Positions 24,696-34,496 of a stretch of DNA of 64,000 nucleotides are shown here, one piece after another. Both the position numbers and the translations under genes were made by a program. The notes below the pieces were generated by a model. That model saw nothing but the letters and a program-made list of their open reading frames with translations, did no database searches and was not told where the DNA came from. Position 1 is the first letter of the stretch; each line of letters starts with the position of its first letter. The stretch comes from Incurvaria masculella (Eukaryota; Arthropoda; Insecta; Lepidoptera; Incurvariidae): NCBI GenBank assembly GCA_946894095.1, contig OX335642.1:13031021-13095020 (forward strand). The letters are read 5' to 3'.

Positions 24696-25290
24696 TTTTT
24701 TTTTTATGTCACTGGACATGGATTGCTAATACCACACCCACCATCATAATATTATCCCAACACCGCATTCCCAAACTAGGTGCCATGCCAGGACTTTACC
24801 TTTATAAGGACAATTACATTGAGCTGGACGGAGAACATAGATAATTTTTAATTGTATTGTATTGAATTGTTTATTCATCATCCATAGACAGTACACTGCA
24901 CTCGGATTTGTCATATTTATTGGCCAGTTCAGCAAAACAAAACACGGCGAAGAAGAACTGGAAAGAAACTCCGCTGTTTTTTTTTTTCAACGTCCACTTA
25001 GGCTAAGTTTACAAAAGTGCTTGTCAATTATTTTAACAAAAACATAGGTAACACACTAAATTTACTGTCAAGTTGGTAGGTACCAACCGGGGAGAAGTTA
25101 CCCTACAGAGGGACCTACAGTTTTATATGAATTCAGAACCATGAAACAGCTCGCATTCGTAACGAAATTCACTTATTCAACTCAGAAAGAGAAATTAAGT
25201 GGTGCAAGAACAGGGCTAGGATGGAATCTTAAACCCATAACCTCTGGCATGAAAATCTATGCATCGCGGCCCTGCGCTACGAGCATTTGC
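24696..25290 (-). repeat. SINE family S copy split by a second repeat
   Basis: The tail half (poly-T at 24696 to about 24850) and the head half (about 25075-25290, with 'GAGGGACCTACAGTTTTATA' and 'GAAACAGCTCGCATTCGTAACG') together match one full family S copy. The interval 24851-25070 is foreign. It starts with a TTGTA-type repeat and carries 'GAACTGGAAAGAAACTCCGC', a segment found in lepidopteran LINE 3' ends. This is a nested insertion. Confidence 0.55.
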
Positions 25291-26572
25291 ATAGGTGTTG
25301 CTCTCGGCTCAGCTATCGTGCCTTGTTTGGATGCGGCAAAGATACAATCTTACTTGGATCGAGCTTTAGATTAGATTAACTGGCAATTATTCATTCTTAT
25401 TCTTTTTCCTCCATTAGGAGTACACACTCTTGGATTTGTCAGTTTACAAGATGAACAATTTAAATGTCTCTCCAACCCTTCATTTTATGTGTACTGCTGC
25501 TGAATATATTTCTCACGAAAATCCATCAGTTATTTTTTTATGGTATTCGGATGGAAGTCATGGTAAGATAGATTATTGTTCAGTTAGTGCATTAATTTCT
25601 TTGAACTGTTCGTTCTCAGTGCAAATGCATAGTTTTCTGTCGAAATTAATTTACCAATCCTAAACTTGCCTTTTGGATCAGGCTCAATGACTTGTACATT
25701 CATTACATACTTAGAACATACAGGAAATAAGTTTCAGAATAAGGAAAAGCTGACTTCCTGCTCTATCCAACCTTTCCTTCTTGGGAGCGAAATGAATTGC
25801 CTCAACCCGTAAATTGAGAACTTTTAATTGATCATTGATTTTAATTTTATGATCTAAAAAATCTGTTACGACTTAGGGCTGCTTGTAAGCAAAAAAATAT
25901 GTTTTGACTAAGGCCTGTGTTACATGCCTCATTTCTGCCCTGCATGTCCTTTACTTAGTCGTTTGAAAATCATTGGTACTTAATTCCATGTTTGACCTAA
26001 TGTTTTTTCACCAAAAAGTGCATCGTTCAATAATTATGTGCAACCAAGTTGTCCTATATTTGCAGTAAATATTTTAATTGTATGTTCATTCATCAATGCG
26101 ATCGAACTAGAAGTGACTATGTGAACTGTTGCATTTCATGATTTGTTCGTGTGTGTTTGTTTCCATTCCGATTATACTGGCTCGTGTGAGTAAAGATAGC
26201 AATATTGTGTGATAGAAAAGTTGATATATATGACACCATATGTTTTAATACAACCAAAAAACACAATTACCAACAATAATAATAATTTGGGCACAAAAGA
26301 ATGTGTAACTCTTATGATTTGTAATCCAATTTTTTTTTCTTATGGGAGTAATGGAACCTGGAATGGATCATTCATCGTATCTTAATCCTAGTAAATAAAT
26401 TCAAGAACTTATGGACTACATCACACGATTAAGGTTAACTTCCGTATGCTACCTATCCAACGAGCCGCCACCACAGCACAGGAAACAAGACCCTTTCTTT
26501 GGCACGTATGAGCAGTTTTTTTAACTCGCCCAATTCCCACTCAAGACAGTTTTAAAAATGTGATTATGTCCA

Positions 26573-27108
26573 CACCATGATCTATCCTGGGGGTATTGCC
26601 CCTGATACGGCATGTACATAGCAGGCTTGTTACTGCGCTCAATGCCTACAGGTGACAGTAGTTGTTATTATTGTAACCTATGGTTATGGTGTCCGTGTTC
26701 AACGGCATGTACGAAGGAAGCTTGTTAATAAAGTAGTTGTTACTATTGTAACCTATGGTTATGGTGTCCGTGTTCAACGGCATGTACGAAGGAACCTTGT
26801 TACTACAGTAGTTATTATTGTAACCTATGGTTATGGTGACTGTGTACAAAGGAAACTTGTTACCACGCTCGTTGCCTTCACACGACAGTAGTTATTGTAA
26901 CCGATAGTTACTGTTTCCAACTACTACGGCATGCACGAAGCAGGCTTGTTACTAGGCTCGGTGCCTACTAGTGACGGTAGTTGGTTTTGTTCTAACCGAT
27001 GATACCGTGCCCACTTTCTAGCATGTATGACCAGAGTTGTTACCCACTCGGAGCCTACTCGTAACTATTGTCGTTATTGTATTAACCTTATTTTCACCGT
27101 GCCCGCAG
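26573..27108 (+). repeat. Degenerate tandem array abutting the exon 3 acceptor
   Basis: Units of about 60-95 bp repeat the order TTGTAACC..., GTGTCCGTGTTCAACGGCATG, TACGAAGG, CTTGTTAC. CATG anchors fall at 26611, 26706, 26781, (26842, degraded), 26930, 27022 and, in the real exon, 27109. The last unit reads 'CCGTGCCCGCAG' followed by CATG, i.e. the true acceptor occupies the same place in the unit. The open frames in this array are repeat artefacts. Confidence 0.75.
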
Positions 27109-27265
27109 CATGGAGATCAAGCCCGAGGGTATGGAAGGCATGATGGTGCCAGTGAAGCCGGTGAAGGAGCGCAAGAAACACGACCGCTTCAACGGCATGT
27201 CGGAGGAGGAGGTCAGCCGGCGGACGCTGCCAGACCATCTCGCCGAGAATTTGGACATCATCATT
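27109..27265 (+). CDS. Thd1: Thd1 exon 3: start of the glycosylase domain
   Basis: Acceptor 'GCCCGCAG', donor GTGAGT at 27266. The first base completes G371, then 52 codons (372-423). It begins MEIKPEGM, containing an IKPE psi-K-x-E motif. It ends with DRFNGMSEEEVSRRTLPDHL and NLDIII, the well-known lead-in to the TDG catalytic motif (human RFNGVSEAEL...LPDIL...NLDIVI). The exon ends in phase 0, immediately before the catalytic strand. Homology is clear. Confidence 0.94.
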
Positions 27266-27583
27266 GTGAGTATGATCGCAATTTATTAATGCTTTGTGGA
27301 ATGTTGAATGTTGGCTAGAGTATCGCAATGCCCCAAATTTTGATTCGGCTTGCCATCTTGTAACGCAACATCGATTGCACCACTCAAGCAGCCCGTCTGG
27401 ATTATGACGTACAGAGTATGCGTGAATAAATAGACCTTGGCGATAGAGGTTCTAAGCGCAGATAACCCAAGATAACGTGTCGTGCTTTACCTCAAAAGGT
27501 TAAGCAGAAACATTTTGCCGCACATTTTGTCGATATGTTCTTGTCCGATTTTTTTTTTATGGAAATGGAAGGATGCTAATACC

Positions 27584-28016
27584 CAGAGAGAATGGAAGGA
27601 CGGGAGTACCGATCCATGCTCATTCATCCGGCGGCAGTGTAGCCACGAGTTAGTGGAAAACATCTAACTGTAGTTAGTTCGCTTACAAATTTGGGACGCA
27701 CAATATTGTCTCACTAAATAGCGACCTGTGAAGCTCTTACGTTTCGTTGGAACTCGAGAAAATCAGTCGTAAGCGAATTCGTAAGCAAACTCACTTGCTG
27801 GCCCTGTCGCCGTTGTATTGTATTGTATTGTAAGTAAAGTATTTGTATTGTAATACTATTGTATTGTATAATTATAATATTGTAAGTATAAGTAGTAAAG
27901 GCAAACCCGCAATGCGGCTAAAGTCCTATTAACACTTTAAAAAAAAAAAGGAGGTGGCTATGCCGCCCCAATACGTACGAGTTTTGGTTGGTTTTCACAT
28001 CCTTCCATGCTCGCTG
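27584..28016. mobile_element. hAT-like MITE with 8-bp target duplication
   Basis: The left end is CAGAGAGAATGGAAGGA and the right end, inverted, is CAGCGAGCATGGAAGGATG. Flanking octamers are CTAATACC and TTAATACC (7 of 8 identical). CAG...CTG ends with 8-bp duplications are hallmarks of the hAT superfamily. Its interior ('GGACGCACAAT', 'GAATTCGTAAGC') matches the copy at 54684-54983. It has no coding capacity. Confidence 0.7.
27812..27950 (+). mobile_element. 5'-truncated LINE tail, same family as the LINE in intron 10
   Basis: After a TTGTA-rich start, 27907-27938 reads CCGCAATGCGGCTAAAGTCC, then TATTAACACTTT, then an A run. The 3' end of the LINE at 41395-48224 has the same sequence at 48178-48209 with a single difference in that block. 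It is inserted within the hAT-like MITE. Confidence 0.65.
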
Positions 28017-28261
28017 TTAATACCACACCTACTGGCATATGCTGTTTGTGGGGACTGGCCTTCTCCAATTGGCAACATGTTAGTTGGTGGGGATAGTCTT
28101 TGCAAATAAAATTATATTTGTCATGATCTGATGCATACCGCATGAATTGTAAATTTTCGTCAATTAATTTTAATTTAGTGTTTTACCTTTATTTCCTTAA
28201 GTTTTTAAAATTTCGCATCAACCCAAACATAGGGAAAGTTGAAACTTTCCTCTATTTTCAG

Positions 28262-28393
28262 ATCGGCATCAACCCGGGACTGTTTGCGGCGTACAAGGGC
28301 CACCACTACGCAGGGCCGGGCAACCACTTCTGGAAGTGTCTGTACCTGTCCGGGCTCACCCGGGAGCAGATGAGTGCTGATGAGGACTATAAG
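28262..28393 (+). CDS. Thd1: Thd1 exon 4: catalytic GINPG motif
   Basis: A phase 0-0 exon of 44 codons (424-467). It opens [16 protein letters not shown], then [16 protein letters not shown]427 of GINPG corresponds to the catalytic Asn of human TDG (N140), which positions the water for glycosidic bond cleavage. A432 and H438 match the residues that tune thymine excision (human A145, H151). The donor is GTATAC, a weaker site than most others in this gene. The match to vertebrate TDG is near-identical across this exon, so identification is secure. Confidence 0.97.
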
Positions 28394-29802
28394 GTATACC
28401 TAAAATCCATCCGTAACTTAATATTTGTTCCCTATCTCGCAGGAATTCCTAGGTAAGATCTGTTTTTAAGTTGATATCTTTATAAACCTCGATAGATTGT
28501 AATGGATTTTTTTACATTATAAGGTTACATTATTGGATATCAGAGTACTAGGAGATGCTCGCGGCTTCGCCTGCGTTAGTCTCACAAAAAACATTCGATT
28601 ATTCCCTTCTCTCTGCTTAACCCTCACTTTCTTTAGCATGAAGTTAAGTAAGCCTATGATTGATTGGAAGAATAGAAATATGTAATTGCAACCCACATAA
28701 AAATCGGTTGATTGTTCTCAAGTTATAATCAAACAGACCGACAGAAGCCGGACATTGGATTTTATAAAGGTTAGTCCATACATACCTTCACGCCTCTTTC
28801 CCAGAGGGGTAGGCAGAGATGATAGAGCACCATACGGTACGATCACAGCACACCTCTTTCGCTTCATCTACAGACATACATATTTTTATACATGCTCTAC
28901 AATTATGGGTGCTACGTACCAGACCTTTACGAAGAATTACATCGATTTGGTTGTGGTACGTTCTTCTAGGCTGCCTAGGCACAACACTTCCGCTCACTTC
29001 TGCTCTGTAAATTTTAGTAGGTAAAGGTTAGTAGGACCACTTGTTTTCTTTGTGCAGAAACACAAAGCACAAAAATACATGCAATATTCTGATCAACATT
29101 TTATACTTTCGTTTAACAATTTTAATTTTCTTTTAGGCATGCATGACTTAGCCTCTGGTATAGCTTATTGCAATTTCTACACAGAAATATACTGAGAGTT
29201 GATTGGAAATGTTTCATCATAACTTACACCAGACCTGACGATTCGACCTATTATTGTATATTTTTTCATATTGATCTGGGTGGCACACTTACTTGTCATG
29301 ATGTTATTCCATCACACCAGACGAATGACAGGACCCTACCTTTTAAGACACTTGAGAACCACTACTTCAGAACTAATACAGTGAGGTGGATGGAAAAGGT
29401 GCCACTTCAAGTGCTGGTTTGATCACTCTTTACTTCATGTAAGGAACCTACAGTTCTGCATGTCTTCAGAACAAAGACGTGATGATTTTAATTGCACATT
29501 TTGTACTCATAAAGAAAAATATTGGTCCACCTCAGTATTAAACCCATTGTCTTAGATACCATAGAACACAGCCTTAAAGCGCATATACTCCTCAGCGTAT
29601 TCTTGAATGTACCCCGTGGAATCTTGTCAGTCTCATCACGTCAGCGAGGGGGCACAACCGTCCTGTGTCTGCCTTTTCAATGATGGCTAAACAATACCTT
29701 TGTACATAACAGCAACATTTTTCCACCATCGAAGCACTTCCTACCAGCACTAGGATACGGTCCGCCTATTATCGAGATGACACCTGAAATTCCCGCTTTC
29801 AG
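28394..29802 (+). other. Thd1 intron 4
   Basis: A 1.4-kb AT-rich intron. I see no complete mobile element. Short open frames on both strands have no family features. Confidence 0.75.
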
Positions 29803-30033
29803 CTGCTGAACTTCGGTATAGGCTTCACGAATATGGTGCAGCGCGCGACGAAGGGCTCCGCCGACCTGACGCGCCGCGAGATCAAGGAGGGCAGCGCCAT
29901 CCTCATGGAGAAGCTGCAGACTTACCGGCCGAAGGTGGCCGTGTTCAACGGGAAGCTCATATACGAGGTGTTCTGCGGCAAGAAGGACTTCTGCTTCGGG
30001 AAGCAGCCGGACACCATACCCGGGACTAACACC
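29803..30033 (+). CDS. Thd1: Thd1 exon 5: central glycosylase domain
   Basis: A phase 0-0 exon of 77 codons (468-544) with acceptor 'CCCGCTTTCAG' and donor GTACGT. It encodes NFGIGFTNMVQRAT, the counterpart of human YGIGFTNMVERTT, then the helix KEGSAILMEKLQTYRPKVAV and the strand-turn FNGKLIYEVF. These are core elements of the TDG/MUG fold. It ends FGKQPDTIPGTNT, which leads into the MPSSSARCA loop of the next exon. All expected blocks are present and uninterrupted. Confidence 0.97.
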
Positions 30034-30244
30034 GTACGTATATACATCATCTACCCCGGAGGAGCAGGCAGTGATCATGAGCGCCATATGCTACTTCCTT
30101 AGTTTGTTTTACAGACATCTTTTCATACAAGCTCTATGATTACGTGTGCAAGACAGTTTCATACATTTCTAAAAAACAAAAAAGTGCAGACGCTGTTATT
30201 ATTGCTTAAAATTAGGCAGCCAATATCAACAAAATTGGAAATGT

Positions 30245-30543
30245 TGTTTTAGTCATTATTGGACACCGGGTGGCTAAGCTCAAATGGCATTGGGCTGGTC
30301 ACGTCAGCCGAATAGACGACGACCGTTGGAGTAACCGTGTCCTACACTGGCGGCCGTGGACAGGAAAACGGAGTGTGGGAAGACCACCCGCCAGGTGGGA
30401 CGACGACATCAAGTGCGTCGGCGGAAAGCAGTGGTTCCGTACAGCTGAGAGCCGAGAGGACTCGAGAAAAAATGGAGAGGCGTATGTCCAGCAGTGAACG
30501 CAAACATGCTGACTGACTGACTGACTGACTGACTGACTGACTG
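30245..30543 (+). pseudogene. RTE-like LINE: C-terminal ORF fragment and (ACTG)n tail
   Basis: The frame at 30270-30497 encodes KWHWAGHVSRIDDDRW, VLHWRPWTGKRSVGRPPARW and GEAYVQQ. This is the conserved C-terminal segment found after the reverse transcriptase in RTE-type LINE polyproteins. It ends in-frame at TGA and is followed at 30508-30543 by a pure GACT repeat, a usual 3' end for these elements. The 5' part is missing, so it is a truncated dead copy. Confidence 0.8.
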
Positions 30544-30667
30544 ACATGTGTATAGCCCACTATAAGTAATATACACTGTCAATTCTACAGTGTATATTTG
30601 AAGGCCAAATACAGTTTTTTTTTGTTCAATCTTTGCAGTCAATGTCTACAACACATGTAAAGGGTTC

Positions 30668-30830
30668 TTTTTTTTTAATGTAACTGGACATGGATGGCTA
30701 ATACTGTACTGACCGACAGATATTAGCCTAACACACTACATGGGAACTAAGTACCATGCCAGGACCTTCCTTATTTTGCTCAGCTACATTGAACTGGATG
30801 GAAAACACGGACAATTTCGTCGCTTCGCCC
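30668..30830 (-). repeat. SINE family S fragment
   Basis: It starts with a poly-T run, then 'AACTGGACATGGATGGCTAA', 'TACCATGCCAGGACCTTCC' and 'GAACTGGATGGAAAACACGG', all shared with the copy at 60825. The tRNA-like head is absent. Confidence 0.65.
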
Positions 30831-31141
30831 CTTCGACTCTTAATAGTAGGAGTAGATAATTCCAAATTATGGGCAAAGAGCGGTTGGCGAATTTGTTAGA
30901 CGCAAAGCCTGAGAAAGGTATTTTTGCTGGTTTAAATCCAGCCCTGCACTATATATGTATTCTTTGTACAGCTATCTGTCTTTAATTAATGTGTCTTTGC
31001 CGTCCATTAGATTAAAGATCACATTCGTTTATATTTGTTGAAAAAAAAAACTACAAACTCGCTAAGTATGAATGAGGTTATTAGCTATTTTTAGCTTCCG
31101 TTATCCGAACCGTACTCATAGACGTGCTCCCACGCCCGCAG

Positions 31142-31335
31142 TACATGTGGGTGATGCCGTCGTCGTCGGCGCGCTGCGCCCAGCTGCCGCGCGCCGCCGA
31201 CAAGGTGCCCTTCTACGCGGCGCTCAAGAAGTTCCGCGACTACCTGGCCGGCGCGCTGCACCGCGTCGACGAGTCGGAGCTCGTCTTCCCGGACACGACG
31301 CTGCGGCGGCCGCACGAGGAGGTCGAGATACGGAG
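31142..31335 (+). CDS. Thd1: Thd1 exon 6: DNA-intercalating loop and end of the glycosylase domain
   Basis: Acceptor 'CGCCCGCAG', donor GTGAGC at 31336. Codons 545-608 plus two bases. It begins YMWVMPSSSARCAQLPRAAD, the loop that enters the minor groove and fills the gap left by the flipped base. R555 corresponds to human R275. KVPFYAALKKFRDYLAGAL is the closing helix. Residues after about 580 (RVDESELVFPDTTLRRPHEE) lie past the conserved core. The splice phase allows either exon 7 or exon 8 next. Confidence 0.96.
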
Positions 31336-31364
31336 GTGAGCAGCATGCACCCGGTGACACGCGT

Positions 31365-32365
31365 CAAGTGGTTGACTTTAATGTTGCAATAAGGATTATT
31401 AGATAACAATATCAAGATACCTGTAGTGCTGATCTCTATGACAGGTACCAAGCGTTAACTTTTTTGTTGAAACAAAGAATTTTAGGTAACAATATCAAAA
31501 TACCCATTGCACTGATCTATGTGACATGTGCCAAGCGTAAAATTGTATTGTTATCAAGATACCTCTCTGTAATAATGGTAAATTGTTGACTATAATGTTC
31601 TAACAAATAATGTTAGTTAACAATATCAAGATACCTTTGGTATTGATCTCTAAGACACAAGTGTTACTTTAATGTTGAAACAAAGAATGTTAGGTTATGA
31701 TATCAAGATACCTGTAGTATTGATCTCTGTAACATATGCCAAGTGTTAAGGGCCTGGTACTAGCCAATTCGCAAAGTTAGACGAGGCACCCCACGTAAAC
31801 TAACTAAGTCTGACGATTATAAGTGTCATCCTTACAATATATGATTCCTTGTCTAGGAATCGAATGATTTTCGTTAATGTATGTTTCCTTTTTCTATACA
31901 AAATACATTGCGGAAACGGTGTCCATTTCCGAACTTTTTTGACTAAATGTAGAAATCTAAAAGCAAATGGAATTTTTTGTTTATGCATATATGCTGTTTT
32001 TGCTTATATCTAGAAATCGAATGACTTTCAGATTTCTAATGAGAAAAATCAACTTTTTTTATTTTTATTATTATTTAAATAAATGATGGAATAAAAAAAT
32101 ATTAACAATCCATTATCAGTCTGGAGTTCTATTTGGATTTGCTGAAGCGTTTCACTACATATTATTACATTTGTTAAAAAGTGCATTTGTATGGCGCGAG
32201 TAGTTGGCTAGTCCTAGCGCCTTAACTTTTAATGTTGCAACAAAGAATGTTAGGTTACCATATCAAGATACCTGTAGTATTGATCTTTGTGACACATGCC
32301 AAGTGTTAACTTTTAATGTTTCAACAAAAAATTTTAGTAACAATATCAATGTACCTGTTATATGC
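31365..32365. repeat. Intronic minisatellite, unit about 85 bp, 6-7 copies
   Basis: Repeated blocks are GTTAACTTTTAATGTTG, CAAAGAATGTTAGGT, ATATCAAGATACCTGTAGT and TTGATCTCTGTGACA, in order. About five units precede and two follow a 472-bp insertion. Units have diverged by substitutions and small deletions. Confidence 0.75.
31750..32221. mobile_element. TTAA-flanked MITE (piggyBac-like) inside the minisatellite
   Basis: TTAA occurs at 31746-31749 and 32222-32225, and the minisatellite unit itself contains a single TTAA at this place. Ends are GGGCCTGGTACTAGCCAA and, inverted from the right, GGCGCTAGGACTAGCCAA, so the inverted repeats align with a few mismatches. It has no transposase. Precise insertion at TTAA points to a piggyBac-type transposase, by inference. 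Confidence 0.65.
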
Positions 32366-32466
32366 AGGTGCTGAAAAATCAATGAAGGAGTGAGCATATG
32401 TAATGTGTCACCCGCCCTGTCACAGATAATCCTATGATAAACTCTACTTTGATAAATTTTGATGAT

Positions 32467-32625
32467 TTTTGTTTTTTTTTTATGTAAGTAGACATGAATG
32501 GCTAATACCACACCACTATCACGATATTAGCACAACACACCGCATTCCCGAAGGAATAAAGTGCCATGCCAGGACCATCCCTTTATGGTTGCCTCCATTG
32601 AACTGGACGGAAAACACATTAGAAC
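32467..32625 (-). repeat. SINE family S fragment
   Basis: Poly-T, then 'GGCTAATACCACACC', 'GCATTCCCGAAGGAATAAAG' and 'GTGCCATGCCAGGACC', ending 'GAACTGGACGGAAAACAC'. The same block order as the other copies. Confidence 0.65.
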
Positions 32626-34433
32626 ATGGTTAGATACTACAAAATACAATTGACAGCTTTCTGTCAAAGAGCCTGTAGGGGCGATCTCCACAAGATCTCC
32701 TATACTGATACAAAATTAATATATATCACTGGATATATATATGTGACTCACAAGGCCATTTCTATATTAAATCTATCGCTCATGCCTAGAAAAAAAAGAC
32801 AAGAATACAATGTAAGCGGAAGGAAAAAAACTCACATCAGTTGATAAGTATCCGTGTCTGCACTCTTATCCAATCCATATGAGAGTAAAAAGGAAATCTC
32901 CAATTTTCTTTTCTCTGTGGTTTAAGTTGGATTGTTGTTTTAAAAAAAATAAAACAAAGACTACTTGCAGACATGTTTAGATTGAGCTACATACCAAAAA
33001 TCTTGTGAATTTTAAAACTGGTTTTGAAATGATTTCTTTTATTTTTTGCCCACCTTTAGCAGTGTTCTGGAAATAATAATATACTTCACAGCAGGAATAT
33101 TGATCCCGGAAAAATGCATCAATTCCCGGTTTTCCTAATGATGAAATTGAGCCATCTAATGCCTGTGGAAGTACTAGCAAGCGTTTCGAGTTACCCGGTC
33201 TAGGAATGTTTGGTCTAGTCTAGACCTTAGAGGGGATCAGAGGTTGCAGAAAGGGGACGTTAGGGTCTTAGGAGGCCTGTTAGATCTTTATGAGTAGAAA
33301 TAAATGGACTGAAGGTGGCAATGACCTTAGGAATGGTGCTAAGAAAGCGTGGTATCTCATGTTGGTTCAAACCATACCAAACCTACAGGACAGCCTAGTC
33401 ATGCATCACCCAACGTGAAAAAATACTGTTGATGTTTTAACAGTTTGCAGAATTTGAGATTTCTGGTCCGTAATGTATCTCCAATATTACGGGTAACATT
33501 ATTGATAACTCCTGAATCAAATCTATCACTTTGTGTCCCTCACAGTTTACCGCATACTTTTGCCAAGCTGATTGAAAACATATCTATATTTGATTTAAAT
33601 TTATTTTATATTTTATCTTGCTTTGTATGCAGCTTGTATTCACTTGTTCCAATCGCAAATTGCATGGCCCCCCGCTTGAATATTTGCTATTGCTTTATAT
33701 TTCTCTCCGTATTCATCGAGAAACTTGCAAATAAATCGGTTCAAAGAATAACTTTAATGGGGAAGTTATTGTTAATGATAGTAAACTTCTGCAGTAATTA
33801 ATCTCTTCTACCATTTCATCTAATATTTTGTAGTTAAAAATTTGGAAGATTTTTTTTATATTCTAGATTTCTGATCTATGTTCCAGTCACATTAAATTAA
33901 TTAAAAACCCTGACTAGTTTTTTAACAGAGGCTGGGGCTACATGGCGGCAATTATTTAGAAAAGTTTGAAAGAAATAATTAATTGTAGACATCTTTATTT
34001 TACGAATTTGCTTCTTGGGAAAAAAAATCTCTATCATATTTAATATAATTGCAGAAAAACTGACCATTGCCAAATGCATGGCTTATATTATGTGATAAAG
34101 GGAATGTTAAACGCAACTGGACTAATATATATTTTTTCAGTGGTGATAATGTAGCCATCCAGCCTCCCTGGAAGAACTAGTAAGCATTTGAATGACCTTA
34201 AAAGAACCGGTCTGGATAATAAACAGGAAAATTTAAGTGTTTCTTGTGAAGTGTCTATTGCTCCCCAATTTTGCCATAATATTCTTTGCGACGGTTTTTT
34301 GTACAATTTCTCGATTCGAGTGTGAGGAATTGTCTCAAAAGAATGGTTCAAACCGTTTCTCAACTAGATTTGACGTTTTAATATCTTAAGTAGTGATATA
34401 AGAAAAGTGACGAGATAGTTCCTCCTTTTTTAG

Positions 34434-34496
34434 AAATAACGCAGCCGCGGCCAGTCAGCCGGACAGCAAGGCCGGAGCTTCAAAGGGTTCTGGGGG
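34434..34496 (+). CDS. Thd1: Thd1 exon 7: 63-nt symmetric cassette exon
   Basis: The acceptor 'CCTCCTTTTTTAG' and donor GTGAGA bound a GC-rich 63-nt island in AT-rich intron. Joined in frame it encodes R609 (split), NNAAAASQPDSKAGASKGSG and the first two bases of G630, with no stop. Both junctions have the same phase as the exon 6-exon 8 junction, so it can be included or skipped without a frameshift. The Ala/Ser/Gly/Lys content fits a flexible linker between the catalytic core and the AT-hooks. No homology was available to confirm it. Confidence 0.66.

Larger units (their letters stand above)
21743..27108 (+). other. Thd1 intron 2
   Basis: A 5.4-kb AT-rich intron. It contains a terminal-inverted-repeat MITE at 23010-23233, SINE pieces at 23725-23890 and 24696-25290, and a degenerate tandem array that reaches the acceptor of exon 3. 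No other gene is supported. Confidence 0.8.
27548..28030 (-). repeat. SINE family S copy interrupted by a MITE
   Basis: The poly-T run and 'GGATGCTAATACC' at 27551-27583 match the SINE tail start, and 'TTAATACCACACC' resumes at 28017 after the MITE. The duplicated 'TAATACC' is the MITE's target site. Sequence beyond 28030 does not clearly continue the SINE. Confidence 0.5.
27266..28261 (+). other. Thd1 intron 3
   Basis: A 996-bp intron that consists largely of nested repeats: a minus-strand SINE tail (27548-27583), a hAT-like MITE (27584-28016) and, inside it, a LINE 3' tail (about 27812-27950). The acceptor has a good polypyrimidine tract (CTTTCCTCTATTTTCAG). Confidence 0.8.
30034..31141 (+). 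other. Thd1 intron 5
   Basis: A 1.1-kb intron containing an RTE-like coding scrap with an ACTG microsatellite (30245-30543) and a SINE fragment (30668-30830). Confidence 0.75.
31336..34433 (+). other. Thd1 intron 6
   Basis: A 3.1-kb intron with an 85-bp minisatellite (31365-32365) interrupted by a TTAA-flanked MITE (31750-32221), a SINE fragment (32467-32625), and two mutually similar unidentified repeat segments on the minus strand (about 32977-33180 and 34088-34363; shared LLVLP..LDG pattern). Confidence 0.7.

Noticed and set aside
26646..26891. Repetitive open frames on both strands in intron 2 (YNNNYC and GYGVRVQRHVRR repeats)
   Set aside because: They are translations of the non-coding tandem array next to exon 3.
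30508..30543. GACT repeats considered as a structured regulatory element
   Set aside because: It directly follows an RTE-like ORF end and is the usual simple-repeat tail of that LINE type.
33445..33801. 118-codon + strand open frame in intron 6 with hydrophobic segments
   Set aside because: AT-rich composition gives Leu/Ile/Phe/Tyr-rich frames; no motif or splice support.
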